From Brevibacillus sp. DP1.3A (GTDB lineage Bacteria; Bacillota; Bacilli; Brevibacillales; Brevibacillaceae), in the NCBI RefSeq assembly GCF_013284245.2, contig NZ_CP085876.1:3579001-3643000 (forward strand): DNA of 64,000 nt. Reading direction: 5' to 3'. Positions 33,321-45,900 of this stretch are shown here, piece by piece. The translations under genes were made by a program, and so were the position numbers. Numbering within the stretch: position 1 is the stretch's first letter; each line of letters begins with the position of its first letter. The notes under the pieces were generated by a model. The model saw only the letters and a list, made by a program, of their open reading frames with translations. It did no database searches and was not told the DNA's origin.

Positions 33321-35116
33321 GTAGCGCTCACTCTTCTTTCTGTCAATTCAAGACTACTGACTTGTTCTGCTCGATCCTTTCGCTGCTGCACTTCATACAA
33401 TTTGGCATACGTGCCGTTGTGCTCCATTAACTCAACATGGTGACCTTGCTCGATGACTTTTCCTTGATCCATCACGTAAATCACATCGGCATCCTCAACA
33501 GTCGACAAGCGATGAGCGATAACGAGTACCGTTTTATCTTTCATCAGTGCGGTTAATGCTTGCTGCACCCAATATTCCGATTCTGCATCCAAAGCGGAGG
33601 TTGCTTCATCCAGTAGAAGAATCGGCGCATTTTTCAGGATGGCTCTGGCAATGGCAATTCGCTGACGCTGTCCGCCAGATAGCTTGGCACCGCGTTCTCC
33701 TGTTTTTGTCTGGTAGCCATCTGACAGTTCCATAATAAAATCATGCGCATACGCTGCTTTGCTTGCGTTGATGACATCCTCTTCCGAAGCATCCAGGCAT
33801 CCGTAACGAATATTGTCTTCGATGGTTCCTTCGAACAAAAAGGCATCCTGAGGCACGTACGAGATCAAGCTTCTAATTTCTGCTAGAGAATACGCTCCCA
33901 TGGGCTTGCCAAGTAAATAAAGAGCGCCGCTCGCAGGTGGGTAATACCCCAACAGAAGTTTCATGACGGTGCTTTTTCCACTTCCACTCGTTCCGACTAG
34001 CCCAGCCATTTGGCCTTTCTCGACTCGCAACGAAACACCATCCAGCACGTTTGTATCTTCGTTGTATCCGAAAACGACCTGCTCCAACTTCAGCATGCTT
34101 TCGCATAGCTGATGTTTGTCGGAGCTCTTCTGATACTCTTCTGGTTCGAGAGGTTCATTCAGAAAATCGACGACCCGAGAAGCGCCTGCTAGCGAACTTT
34201 GCAACGCTGTGATGACTTGGCCAAGCTGGAGAAATGCCAGTGTCACAAGCATCTGTTGCTGAACCAAAGCGACCAGCACGCCCAACCCGATTATTTGTTT
34301 GGATACCATCATGATTCCAAAAACAAGCATTCCCCCGAAGCTTAAGAATTGGATGAAAAAATTGGTCCCTTCCAATAATCCGTGTTTATGACCTTGCTTG
34401 ATGGCAGACGAAGCTACTTCTTCGTTTGCTTCCGTGTAACGTGCGGTGACAACGTTATGTAAATGAAACATTTTAATGATGGGCAACCCAGACAAAAAAT
34501 CGTTTAATCTTTCTGTCCCAATTCCCATCTGCTGCTGCATTCGGTCTCCAATGCGCCGGACTGACTTGGCAAACAGCGTATTCACATAAAGAGTCAATGC
34601 GCTTACGAGCAACAGGACGACGGCAATTTTCCAATCCATAGCAAACATCCCTATGATCGAACCAATCAGCGACAGCAGGATGATGCTTAATGTTTTCAAT
34701 TGCTCCGCGTACGCGTTTTCCATGAGGACAACATCGTTGCCCAGTCTCGACATCGTATCTCCCGAATGGTGCTGCTCATAGTAATCGAAAGGCAGCTTGC
34801 TCAATCGTTGATAGACTTGAAGCCGAATGTTGGCAATGAGCTCGCGGACGCATCGTCGATAGATGTAGCTAAAAAATGGAGACAAGATACTTAGCAAGAG
34901 GAACATCACAGCCATGGTGGCAATCGCTCTGGTTAATAAAGCAGGGTCTTTTGTGTTCGCAAAATCCGTCAGATCCTTGAACACGAAAGGTAAAGATACC
35001 AATACAGCTGCTTGACCGATTCCGTCACCCACGAGTCCCAAAATATACGCTCGCTTTTTCGATTTCATAAACGACAGCAGTTGAAGTAGTTCCCGCATTA
35101 AATTCTGGATGAACAT
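33317..35116 (-). CDS. tycE: ABC exporter TycE
   Basis: A 599-residue half-transporter of the MdlB type. Six helices occupy about 20-310. The ATPase shows Walker A GTSGSGKST (about 374), signature KLSGGQRQR and Walker B ILLLDEATSALD, all canonical. Together with TycD it probably exports tyrocidine and protects the producer. Its start lies two bases after the tycD stop, with a G7 tract as ribosome-binding site, and its stop overlaps the transferase start. Unlike the 24-28 kb exporter pair, neither Tyc subunit has a degenerate ATP site, so homodimers and heterodimers are both possible. Confidence 0.9.
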   Translation of the reverse strand: MFIQNLMRELLQLLSFMKSKKRAYILGLVGDGIGQAAVLVSLPFVFKDLTDFANTKDPALLTRAIATMAVMFLLLSILSPFFSYIYRRCVRELIANIRLQVYQRLSKLPFDYYEQHHSGDTMSRLGNDVVLMENAYAEQLKTLSIILLSLIGSIIGMFAMDWKIAVVLLLVSALTLYVNTLFAKSVRRIGDRMQQQMGIGTERLNDFLSGLPIIKMFHLHNVVTARYTEANEEVASSAIKQGHKHGLLEGTNFFIQFLSFGGMLVFGIMMVSKQIIGLGVLVALVQQQMLVTLAFLQLGQVITALQSSLAGASRVVDFLNEPLEPEEYQKSSDKHQLCESMLKLEQVVFGYNEDTNVLDGVSLRVEKGQMAGLVGTSGSGKSTVMKLLLGYYPPASGALYLLGKPMGAYSLAEIRSLISYVPQDAFLFEGTIEDNIRYGCLDASEEDVINASKAAYAHDFIMELSDGYQTKTGERGAKLSGGQRQRIAIARAILKNAPILLLDEATSALDAESEYWVQQALTALMKDKTVLVIAHRLSTVEDADVIYVMDQGKVIEQGHHVELMEHNGTYAKLYEVQQRKDRAEQVSSLELTERRVSAT

Positions 35117-35118
35117 GC

Positions 35119-36900
35119 CTATACCCCCCCTGCAGCCAGCGAGCTGTGCATCTCTGTGGCAAACTGTTTTTGATACAATCTGGTGTAAACGCCGCCTTGG
35201 GCAAGCAAATCGTAGTGTGTACCACGTTCAACAATTTGTCCTTGCTCCAAAACAAGCACTTCATCCGCGTCTTTTATCGTAGACAGTCGATGAGCAATGA
35301 CGAGAACCGTCCGATTTTTCATCACATTTTCCAACGCTTCCTGGACCAAAGCTTCCGATTCTGTATCCAAGGCAGACGTTGGTTCATCCAGCAGCAGAAT
35401 CGGGGCATCCTTCAATATCGCTCGGGCAATCGCGATGCGCTGTTTCTGTCCGCCAGATAAACGAGAGCCTCGTTCCCCCACTTTTGTTTGATATCCTTGC
35501 GGCAGCTCCATAATGAAGTCATGCGCATTGGCCGCTTTTGCCGCTGCAATGATCTCGTCTTGCGTCGCTTGAATGCGTCCATACGAGATATTTTCCGCAA
35601 TAGACACAGGGAATAGCGTCGTATCCTGAGAAACCATGGAAAGATAGCTCCGCATGTCCGTCATATTCCAATCAGCCATGGAATGCCCGAAAACATTCAG
35701 TCTTCCGTTGCCCTGCTCCATTGGATAAAACCCGCACAGCAATTTCATGATGGTACTCTTTCCACTCCCACTGGCGCCTACTAACGCAACGGTCTTGTTC
35801 CGATGTAACGTAAAGCTAACGTTATCAAGAATCCTTGCCTGATCGTAGGCAAACGTAACGTTTTCAAACTGTACAGGAATCGCCTCTCGATCGACAGGAA
35901 TCGCAGGCTGATCATTTTGTTCGACTGGCTGTAAAAAAATTTCTTGCAGTCGCTTTGCCGCACCTGATGTCTCTTGTACTTGGGCAAACAACACGGGTGC
36001 GAGTGAAAGTGGTTCGATAATAAAGTGAAGCAAATAGCTGAAGATGACCAAGCTTCCCAGATCCAATTCTCCCGCCTGAATCAAGTACCCACCATAAGCG
36101 ACAAAAAACAGGATGGGGGAAGAAAACAATAAAATCCCTGGTGCTGTCATCCACGCGCGTTTCTTCTCTGCCTGGAACGCATTTTTCAATACCTGCTTCA
36201 TACCCGCATGGTATTTACGATACAAAACGCCTTCCAATTGAAAAGCTTTGACCATGTGAATCCCTGAAAGAGTATCCTGAGCGATAGCGTTCGTTTGACC
36301 CAGATGGTCCTGCATTTGCTCCGAATATTTTTGAAGCGGTCTGCTCATCCACCCTGTGATAACGATGGCGATGGGAAGGATCGCGACGCTGAAGATGATT
36401 AACTTCCAATTGATCGTCAACAACAGTCCAAGAGCTCCCACAAAAACAACTGGCAGATAAAAAAGCTGGAAAAAATGCTTTTGCAAAAAGCTTTGCAAGA
36501 TTTGGGCATCCGTTGTTAAGCGAGAAACGAGATCGCCGGAATGATATTTATCCATGGTGGACATGGGGACTTTTTCGAGATGAGACGCCATGCTGTTTTT
36601 CAAATCTCTCATGGCTCTTGAACTGAATCTAGCTGCCGAATACGTGATGAAATATTTTGAGAGAAAACCGACGATGGTCAGACAAAAAATGATGAGAGCA
36701 ATACTGACCAGCTTGTCGAAGTTGTTCGTATGTTCGACCATGGTTTTGATCAGGATTCCCATCCAAATGTTTGCCACAGCCACAAGAAGCGAGGCAATGA
36801 TACAGATTATGACCCAACCTCGATAAGGCTTTACATATGAGAGTACCCAGCCAAACACGGGCTCTTTCTTTCTGTGCTGAGCTTGCTTGGTAAAAATCAT
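35119..36900 (-). CDS. tycD: ABC exporter TycD
   Basis: A 593-residue half-transporter. Membrane domain about 25-320; ATPase with Walker A GASGSGKST (about 375), signature RLSGGQKQR and Walker B ILLLDEPTSALD. It pairs by position with TycE. The start was placed at 36900 (MIFTKQAQ) because GGAGAGGAG lies six to eight bases upstream; the open frame running up to 37119 would overlap the end of tycC and encodes implausible Arg-rich sequence. A hairpin occupies the 83-base gap from tycC. It likely exports tyrocidine or its relatives. Confidence 0.9.
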   Translation of the reverse strand: MIFTKQAQHRKKEPVFGWVLSYVKPYRGWVIICIIASLLVAVANIWMGILIKTMVEHTNNFDKLVSIALIIFCLTIVGFLSKYFITYSAARFSSRAMRDLKNSMASHLEKVPMSTMDKYHSGDLVSRLTTDAQILQSFLQKHFFQLFYLPVVFVGALGLLLTINWKLIIFSVAILPIAIVITGWMSRPLQKYSEQMQDHLGQTNAIAQDTLSGIHMVKAFQLEGVLYRKYHAGMKQVLKNAFQAEKKRAWMTAPGILLFSSPILFFVAYGGYLIQAGELDLGSLVIFSYLLHFIIEPLSLAPVLFAQVQETSGAAKRLQEIFLQPVEQNDQPAIPVDREAIPVQFENVTFAYDQARILDNVSFTLHRNKTVALVGASGSGKSTIMKLLCGFYPMEQGNGRLNVFGHSMADWNMTDMRSYLSMVSQDTTLFPVSIAENISYGRIQATQDEIIAAAKAANAHDFIMELPQGYQTKVGERGSRLSGGQKQRIAIARAILKDAPILLLDEPTSALDTESEALVQEALENVMKNRTVLVIAHRLSTIKDADEVLVLEQGQIVERGTHYDLLAQGGVYTRLYQKQFATEMHSSLAAGGV

Positions 36901-36934
36901 TTGCTGCTCCTCTCCAAGGATGTAATGGATGATC

Positions 36935-36963
36935 TCCCCTTGGAAAACGTGTTCCCAAGGGGA
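36935..36963 (-). promoter_or_regulatory. Intercistronic hairpin between tycC and tycD
   Basis: A perfect nine-bp stem TCCCCTTGG/CCAAGGGGA (arms 36935-36943 and 36955-36963) with an 11-base loop lies in the 83-base gap. No T-run follows on the minus strand. Confidence 0.55.
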
Positions 36964-36983
36964 ATCATCACAAAGCCGCGATC

Positions 36984-39900
36984 TTATTTCAGAATGAACA
37001 GCTCTTGCAGGATGTCTCGGAGGATGGAGGCATTCATCGACACGTAATTTCCTCCCAACATTCTGGAGTGGATTCCGTACCCTTCGTACGTCATCAGTCG
37101 TTTCGTAGCCTGTGCCCAAGCGGCTTCATTCCATTTGACTGCGACTAGATCTTCCTCGCCCGATTCCAGCTCTGATTGAATGAGATGGATCGCTGCAGTC
37201 GTCGCACCCGTATTGATCAGTTGATTGTGGTGCATGACGTAGCTGACCGTTTTTCGAATGAAGCTCTGCTTGACGAATTCATTGGCAGCGTACAAATTGA
37301 AGTCTTCTTGTGTCATGTTGAACATCTCGATGTTTTCTCCAATTTCGGCAAATAACTGGGCAATGTCACTCTCTGTTTCCACCAGAGTCCTCTCCATCAC
37401 CTTGTCTTTCCAGTACGAATCGAACAAGATGAGGTCGGTCACGACATATCCTTGATTCTCCAGTTCTTTTGCAACATCAAACGCCAGGTTGCCTCCCGAT
37501 GAATATCCCATGAGCGTATAGGGTCCTTTTGGATCAATCGCGACGATGGCTTCGATGTACTGCTCAAGTCGATTGTCTTCTTCGATGAAATCAAAGCTAT
37601 GCAGGGAAACGCCTTTGATTTCATCAGCAAGCTTCTGATAATAGACACTCTGGGCACCAATTGGCGTAAAGCAGAATACCTTTCTCGCCGACTCTTCATT
37701 TAAGAGAATGGCTCTGCCGGAGTTGCCCTCGAAGTTCTTGTTCGTGATGAAATCCGCTACCTTCTCAATGGTTGGATGCTGGAAGATGAGGTTCAACGGC
37801 AGTTCAATCTGCATGTACTCATACACCTTTGCAACCAGCAGCGTTGCTTTCAATGAATGTCCACCCATTTCAAAGAAATGGTCAGTGATACCGATCGGTT
37901 CGATCCCCAAAACTTCCTGCCAAATGGCAGCCAATTGATGCTCGGTCGCAGTTCTTGGTGCCACGAACTCACGTGTGGTCGCATCCGATGGCTGTGGCTT
38001 CGGCAACGCTTTGCGATCCACTTTTCCATTGGCCGAAAGCGGCAGTTGATCCAACTGAACAAAATAGCTTGGAACCATGTAAGCAGGCAGTTCCTTCACC
38101 AGATGCCTTCTCAGCTCGGAAACAGATACTTCTGCTGCTGGGACGAGATAGGCGCATAGGAACTGTCCGGCCGTTAGTTCGTCCTCTTGCACAACTACCA
38201 CTGCTTGATCGATGCCATCGTAAGCGAGTATGGTGCTTTCGATTTCCCCGATCTCGATGCGGTACCCTCGCACCTTCACCTGTTCGTCAGCCCGACCGAT
38301 GTAATCGATCGTGCCATCTGTCCGCCATTTCACCAAGTCACCCGTTTTATACATGAGCTCTCCTGGCACAAACGGATTTGGAACGAACTTTTCTTGTGTG
38401 AGATCTGGTTTGTTCAAATAGCCTCTTGCAAGTCCGGGTCCTCCGATGCATAGCTCTCCCACTACGCCGATCGGTTGCAAATGATGTTGTGTATCTACGA
38501 TGTAAACCTGTACATTGGCTAGCGGTCGCCCAATCGTGATGTCTTGACCTACTTCAATCGAACGAGAGATGGTGGTGACGACGCTGTTTTCGGTTGGACC
38601 GTATTCATTGTTGATCTCGATTGCTGGATGCTTTTCTTTCGTTTTTTGCACAAGTTGCGGAGGTAGTTTCTCGCCTCCCAATGTTACGCAACGCAGAGGA
38701 GAGAAATCTGCAGCAGTCGAGCAATCGAGAATCGCTTGGAATAGACTCGGTACACCGTAATAATGTGTGACTTCCGTTGAGACAATCAGCTTTTTCAGCG
38801 CTACCGGATCTTTGGCTTCTTCCTCTCTCGGCAAGACGCAAGTAGCACCTCCGAGAAGCGGAGCGAACAAGCTGGCTACAAACCCATCGAAGGCAAAAGA
38901 GAATACCTGTAACGCCTTGTCTCCCGATCCGAATCCATACTCATCTCTTCTCCACTGCAAGCAATTGACGATTCCCTGATGGGAAATCATGACGCCCTTC
39001 GGCTTACCGGTCGTACCCGATGTATAGATCACATAGGCGAGATCGGTCGGTTGATTGAGTGATGCGAGATTGGAGCCATCCATCCCGATGTCATGCTCTG
39101 CGTTCAGATCAAGCCAGTCAAGCCCGCTCGACACGCTAGACAATAGTTCTGACAGATGAGATTGGCAGAGAAGCAGTGCTGCGTTGCTGTCCGCAAGCAA
39201 GTACTGAATGCGTTCTTGCGGATACGCCGGGTCGATCGGAACATACGCACCGCCTGCCTTTAAAATACCAAGGATGCCAACGATCATCTCTGGTGAACGC
39301 TCCGCCATGACTGCTACAAGACGATCAGGTCCAATTCCTTTGGTGCGCAGAACTCTTGCCAATCTGTTGGCTCGCTCATTGAGCTCACTGTACGTCAGTG
39401 ACTGACCGTTAAAGAGAATGGCTTCCTGATCTGGCGTCTTCGATACTTGCTCTTCGAATAATTGATGCATCGTTTTGTCTTGTACATAGCTGACAGCTGT
39501 ATCATTGAACTTCTCGAAAATTTGCTGCTTCTCCTCCGTCGCGAGCATGTCGATCTCACGCAATCGGATATGCGGATTTTGCACAACGATTTGTGCAATA
39601 GCCATGAAGTGGTTGCTTAACCGTTCAATCGTTTCTCGCGTAAACAAGCTTGTGCTGTACTCCACGCCAATGCTGATCTCTTCACGCTCTTCTGTGGCAA
39701 TCAGCGTCAAATCAAATTTGGAATGGTTGCCAGCCTGATCAGTCATGAAAGGAGCAAGTGTCAAGCCGATCAGGTCGATGGACTCATTCGTGTTGTTCTG
39801 CACAGTAAACATCGTGTCGAAGAGCGGGTTTCTGCTTAAGTCTCGCGGAATGTCCAGTTTTTCCACCAGTTCCTCAAACGGATAATCCTGATGAACGTAA

Positions 39901-42900
39901 GCGTCCAGTGCATTCTGCTTGACTTCCAGCAACAACTCGGTAAATGTTTTCCCAGCATACGGCTTGTTTCTCATCGCCAATGTGTTTACAAACATACCGA
40001 CGATTGGCTCCAGATCAGCATGGGATCTACCCGTAATCGGTGAGCCGACAATGATGTCCTCTTGCCCGGAATACTTGGAAAGCAGTACGTTGTACGTCGC
40101 GAGAAGCACCATGTACAGTGTCGTTCCCGTTTCTCGAGCCAGCTGGTTCAAGCCTTCCATGAGTTGTTTACCGGTTCCGATGGTATACTGATCCCCTGCG
40201 AAATTTTGAATGCTTGGTCGGGTGAAATCTGTTTGCAGGTTTAGCACTGGAATTTCGTCTGCAAACACTTGAGCCCAGTACTCTTCTTGCTTGTTGAAGG
40301 CATCGGATTGGAAAAGCTCCTGTTGCCATACGGAGAAGTCCTTGTACTGAATTCGTAGATCTGGCAAAACATCCCCTTGGTACAGCTGCACTAAGTCAGA
40401 CAGGAGAATACCAGAAGATACACCGTCGGAAATGCTATGATGCATGTCGGTAAAGAGGACATGACGATCTTCTCCGATATGCAAAAGACGGACGCGAAGC
40501 AACGGCGCTACCCCCAGATCGAATGGTTGAACGAGGGTTGAAAGGACCTCTTGTGCTTGGTCTTCTGTGATCGTTGTATACGAAAGTTCAAAAGAAACTT
40601 CCTCGTGAACCTTTTGAACAGGCTCTCCATTTACAACGGCAAAAGACGTACGAAGACTCTCATGTCGCTCTATCAATTGCTTGAACGCTGTCTCTAATCG
40701 TTCCGGTTCCAGCTTCCCTTCGATCAGCATGGTCGAAGGCATATTGTAGCTGATGCCGACTCCCTCAAATTGATGGAGGATATACATGCGCTTTTGAGCC
40801 GATGAAACAGGATAATACTCTTGCGCAGGTGCTGGTTGAATCGAAATGACATATCCTCTTGCTGTCTCTTCGATGTGTGTAGCCAACTGTTGAATCGTCG
40901 GTTTTTCGAACAAAACACGAAGCGGAATATCGACTTGATATTCGTTATGCATGCTCGAAATCACACTCATCGCACGCAGGGAGTGACCGCCAATTGCAAA
41001 GAAATCATCCAGAATCCCTACTTGCTCCATATTCAGCACTTGCTCCCATACGCGGGCCAGTCGTGCTTCCAATTCCGTTTGAGGTGCTACGTACTCCGTC
41101 GTTCTAAGCATGGATACATCAGGCGCCGGCAAGGAACGTCTATCGATCTTCCCATTTGCGGTAAGCGGCAGCGCTTCAAGAGATACGAAATACGATGGAA
41201 TCATCGCTTGAGGTAATTCTTTTAGCAATTCCTGGCGTAATTGTGCAGTGTCGATCTCATGGTCTGCCACCATGTACGCGCATAAATACTTTTCTTGTCT
41301 GTGATCCTCTCTTGCCATGACGACTGCTTCCAAGATTCCGTCCAGCTTGCGTAGCTGTGTCTCGATTTCGCCCAGCTCGATACGGACACCCCTGATTTTC
41401 ACTTGATGATCGTTACGACCCAGGAATTCCACATTACCATCCGCGCGCCACTTCGCCAGATCACCCGTACGATACAGCAGCTCATCTGGAGCGAATGGAT
41501 TCGGTACGAACTTCTCCAGTGTCAGCTCAGGTCTGTTCAAATAACCGCGAGCGACCCCTGCTCCCCCGATGCACAGCTCACCCACGACTCCAACAGGCTG
41601 AAGATTCAATTGTTGATCCATCACATACATCTGCATATTCGGTAGCGGTTTTCCGATTGGTACCGTTCCCGAGCGAATGGATGAAACATCTGTTTCTTCG
41701 TAATAGCTGGAATCGATGCACGCCTCTGTTACGCCATAACTATTAACGATGCGCAACGTCTGGCTGAATCTCGCGAGCAAGGTCTTGAAGTCTTCTGCTG
41801 GACAACTGTCTGCCCCGAGAATCAGGAGCTTCATCTGACTGATATCGAGCTGGTTTTCGTAAATGTAATGCATCAACGGCATAATCAAAGCTGGTGTCGC
41901 TTCGAAAATCGTAATTTCATACCGCTTGATGATTTCGTACAAGGACGCAGGGTCCATTTTGACCTCATTCGGGCAAATTACCAGCTGCCCTCCTGTGAGC
42001 AATGCTCTGGCAAAATCGCCAGTCGATACGTCGAAGGCGAAGCTCGCCATTTGCAGCAAGCGAACCGGGAAGGTATCCAAGTAATACTCATCCTGCCATG
42101 CAAACGCGACATTCGCATAGCTCCGGTGCTCGATCACGACCCCTTTTGGCTTGCCAGTCGTACCGGAAGTATAAATGATGTAAGCGGCGTGTTCCGGCAG
42201 TGCCACAGGCTCCAGATTGCTCGCTTCTCCTTGGTACAGCCCCTCTGCTTCCAGATAGAGAGTTTCGTGAGGGAATGCAAGCTGCGTATTCAACTTTTGC
42301 AAGGTAAGGAACAGCTTCGCATCGCTATCTTCCAAAATGAATGCTTGACGCTCCAATGGATAGTCTGGATCAATCGGAACGTAGGCGCCGCCGGCTTTCA
42401 AAATACCGAGCGTCCCTACTACCATGTGCAACGAACGGTCTACCATGATGCCGACAGTGCTCTCTGGCTTGACTCCCTTTTGGCGCAAAACACGTGCGAG
42501 CTGGTTTGCTTTTTCATTTAATTCTCGATACGTTAGCTGCTTATCCTCGAAGATGACAGCTACCTGGTTCGGTGTTTTTTCGACCTGCTCTTCGAATAGC
42601 TCCTGGAACGTTTTATTCGTTGGATAAGCGGCTTTTGTTGCATTGAAATCATGCAGCATTTGCCCCATCTCATCTTTTGACAAGACACTGATCTCTGCCA
42701 GCTTGCAATCTGGATTGGCAATGATCGTCTTTAGAAGATTGACGTAATGAGTTGCCAGGCGATCGATCGATTCTTTGGCAAACAACTTCGTGCAATAGCT
42801 GAACTGCACGAGAAGCTCATCCTGTTGTTCCATCGCATCCAGAGCGATATCGAATTTCGCGATCTTGCCATCTACCGGATATGCGGACATGTTGAGTCCT

Positions 42901-45900
42901 GCAATTTCTAAGGCAGATGAGTCCGCAAGCCCCAGACTGAACATTGTATCAAACAGCGGATTTCGGCTTAAATCGCGCCGCACTTGCAGCTTATCTACGA
43001 GATGTTCAAACGGATAATCCTGATGTTCAAACGCATGTAGCGCATTTTGTCTCACGTCACCCAAAAACTCGCGGAAAGTCAGGTTGCCCCCTGCCACATT
43101 TTTCAAGGCAAGCGTGTTGACGAACATGCCGACGATTCGTTCCACATCTGCGTGGGATCGACCTGCAATCGGTGTGCCGACTACGATTTCTTCCTGTCCT
43201 GCATATTTGGACAGCAGTACATTGTAGGCTGCCAAAAGCACCATGAACAGTGTTGAGCCCGTATTTGCAGCGAGTTGCCGCAACTCCGCAAGCATTTGAT
43301 TTCCTGTACCGATCGCTACTGTGTCGCCTTCGAAGCTTTGAACAGTAGGTCTTGGGAAGTCATTTGGCAGATTGAGTAACGGGATCTCCCCTGCGAAGAC
43401 ATTCGTCCAATAATCCTCCTGTTTTTGGAAACGCTCAGACTGGGACAGCTTCGTTTGCCAAGCAGCAAAATCTTTGTACTGGATGCGCATGTCAGGGAGC
43501 TGCTTTTCTTCGTACAAGCTCGCAAACTCCTTGGCGATGACTGCAAGCGATACCCCATCCGAGATAATGTGGTGCATATCCATGAAGAACAAATGTCGTT
43601 CTGCCCCCAGTTTGATCAAGTCAACCCGGAACAGCGGAGCCACTTCCAGATCAAACGGCTGGACCAACTCCTGAATGCGTTGCTCTACTTGGTCTTCTGT
43701 CGCCTCGGAAATACCGATGAGCAGCGTGACATCCTCATGTACTCGTTGCACTGGTTGCCCATTTTTCGAATGGAAGGATGTTCGCAAGGATTCATGTCGT
43801 TTTACCAGCGTTCGGATCGCATATTCAAAGCGTTCGTAATCCAGATGGCCATCTATTATCAGCACATTCGGCACGTTGTAGCTGATCCCGCTTCCTTCAA
43901 ACTCATGCAGGATGTACATTCTTTTTTGAGCAAACGAGACTGGGTAAACGTCTGCTTGCTCTACTGGTTGAATGGTCTCGAACTGTTCAATCTCACTCGA
44001 GCTGATATAGGCAGCGAGTTCATGGATCGTAGGAGATTCAAACAGTGCTTTTAACGGAAGCTCTACCTGAAATGCTTTGTGCACCTGCGTGATCACATTC
44101 ATAGCCTTCAGGGAATGTCCGCCCAGTTCAAAGAAGTTGTCGTGAATACCTATCGCATGAATACCCAGTACCTCTTGCCAAATTTCAGCCAGCTTCGTCT
44201 CAGTCGCGCTTTGTGGGGCGACATATGTGGAGCTTTGAACCCGATTACCAGTTGGTTCAGGCAATGCTCTGCGATCGAGCTTTCCGTTTGCAGTCAAAGG
44301 CAGCTTATCCATTTGGACATAGAAGGATGGCACCATGTAGCTAGGCAATTCTTTGGAAATCGCTTCTCTCAACTCTGCTGCGTCGAGTTCCGTTTCTGGA
44401 ACAAAATAAGCGCAGAGAGCTTTTTGACCGTTCGTATCATCCATTACCGTAACGACAGCTTCTTTTACCTTTTCTAGATTGGTGAGAACGGTCTCGATTT
44501 CCCCAAGCTCGATCCGATAGCCTCTGATCTTTACCTGTTGGTCGATACGTCCCAAATACTCAATCATTCCATCCGCCTTCCATCTCGCCAAATCCCCTGT
44601 GCGGTACATGTTTTCACCAGAAACAAACGGATTCGGAACAAACATCTCGGCAGTCAATTCTGGCTTGTTCAAATAGCCTCTGGCTACCCCGTCTCCACCT
44701 ACGCACAATTCACCCGGCACCCCAATTGGCTGCGGCTGATTGTAGCGATCCACGATATAAGCAGTGGAGTTCGTGATCGGCTTCCCAATCGGAATATTGT
44801 CTTCGAATTCCTTCTCAATCAAATAGCATGTAGAGAAGGTTGTGTTTTCTGTCGGGCCGTATCCGTTCCAAATTTCCAGAGCGGGATGGGCGCTGTTAAC
44901 TTTGTTGATGTGTCTCGGCGACAGTGCTTCGCCACCGACGATTAACGCACGCAAGCCATCAAACATCGCTGGGTTGTCTTGCGAAAGCTGGTTAAACAGT
45001 GGTGAAGTTAACCACATCGTTGTAATCCGATTCTCTCGCAGGAAGCTGCCCAGCCTCTCCGCATCTAACAGAACATCCTTACTAACCAGGAACAAGCTAG
45101 CACCATGCAACAGAGCTCCGAAAATCTCGAACGTCATGGCGTCGAAGCCAATAGCGCCCGTTTGAATCATGCGATCTTCTTCACGTACCTGAACGTAGTT
45201 CGTATGTTTCACCAATCGGGTGACATTACGATGCCCGACCATGACTCCTTTTGGTTTGCCCGTTGAACCTGACGTGTACATCACATAGGCCAAGTCCTTG
45301 GCGTCATTGTGGTTGGTCAGATTGCTGGCATCCTCTTGCTCCAGGCTCTCGTCTTCCAAAACGATTGGAATGAGACCTTCTTCGACGAGATGCAACAGAT
45401 GTCTTTGAACAAGGACAACCTTCACGCCGCCATCTTCGAGCATGTAAGAAATACGCTCGGATGGATGCTCTGGATCAATCCCCAGGTAGGCGCCTCCCGC
45501 TTTGATGATCCCCATAATGCCTGTGATCATCTCGAGAGAACGATCTGCCAACATACCTACAACGCTGTCTCTTCCTACTTCCAATCGGCGAAGAGCACTT
45601 GCGATCTGATTCGCTTTTTGGTTCAGCTCCCGATACGTCAGCATCTGTTCGTTCATCACAACTGCAGTATGCTCGGGCGTTCTTTCCACTTGCTCCTCGA
45701 ACAGCTCCTGAATCGTGCTTTCGCGTGGATACGCGGCAAACGTATTGTTGAATGCAACAGTTACGATGTGTTTTTCTTCCTCACCGAGCAAGTTGATTTC
45801 ACGCAACGCCGCTGTTTGGTCTGCAATGACTCCTCGTAGCACCTGGAGGAAATGCCCTGCCATTCTTTCCATCGTGTCTCTTTGGAACAATTTCGTGGAG

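Noticed and set aside
36901-37119. N-terminal extension of TycD overlapping the end of tycC
   Set aside because: The extra 73 residues are Arg-rich and antisense in character, overlap the thioesterase coding region, and a strong ribosome-binding site precedes the internal ATG at 36900.
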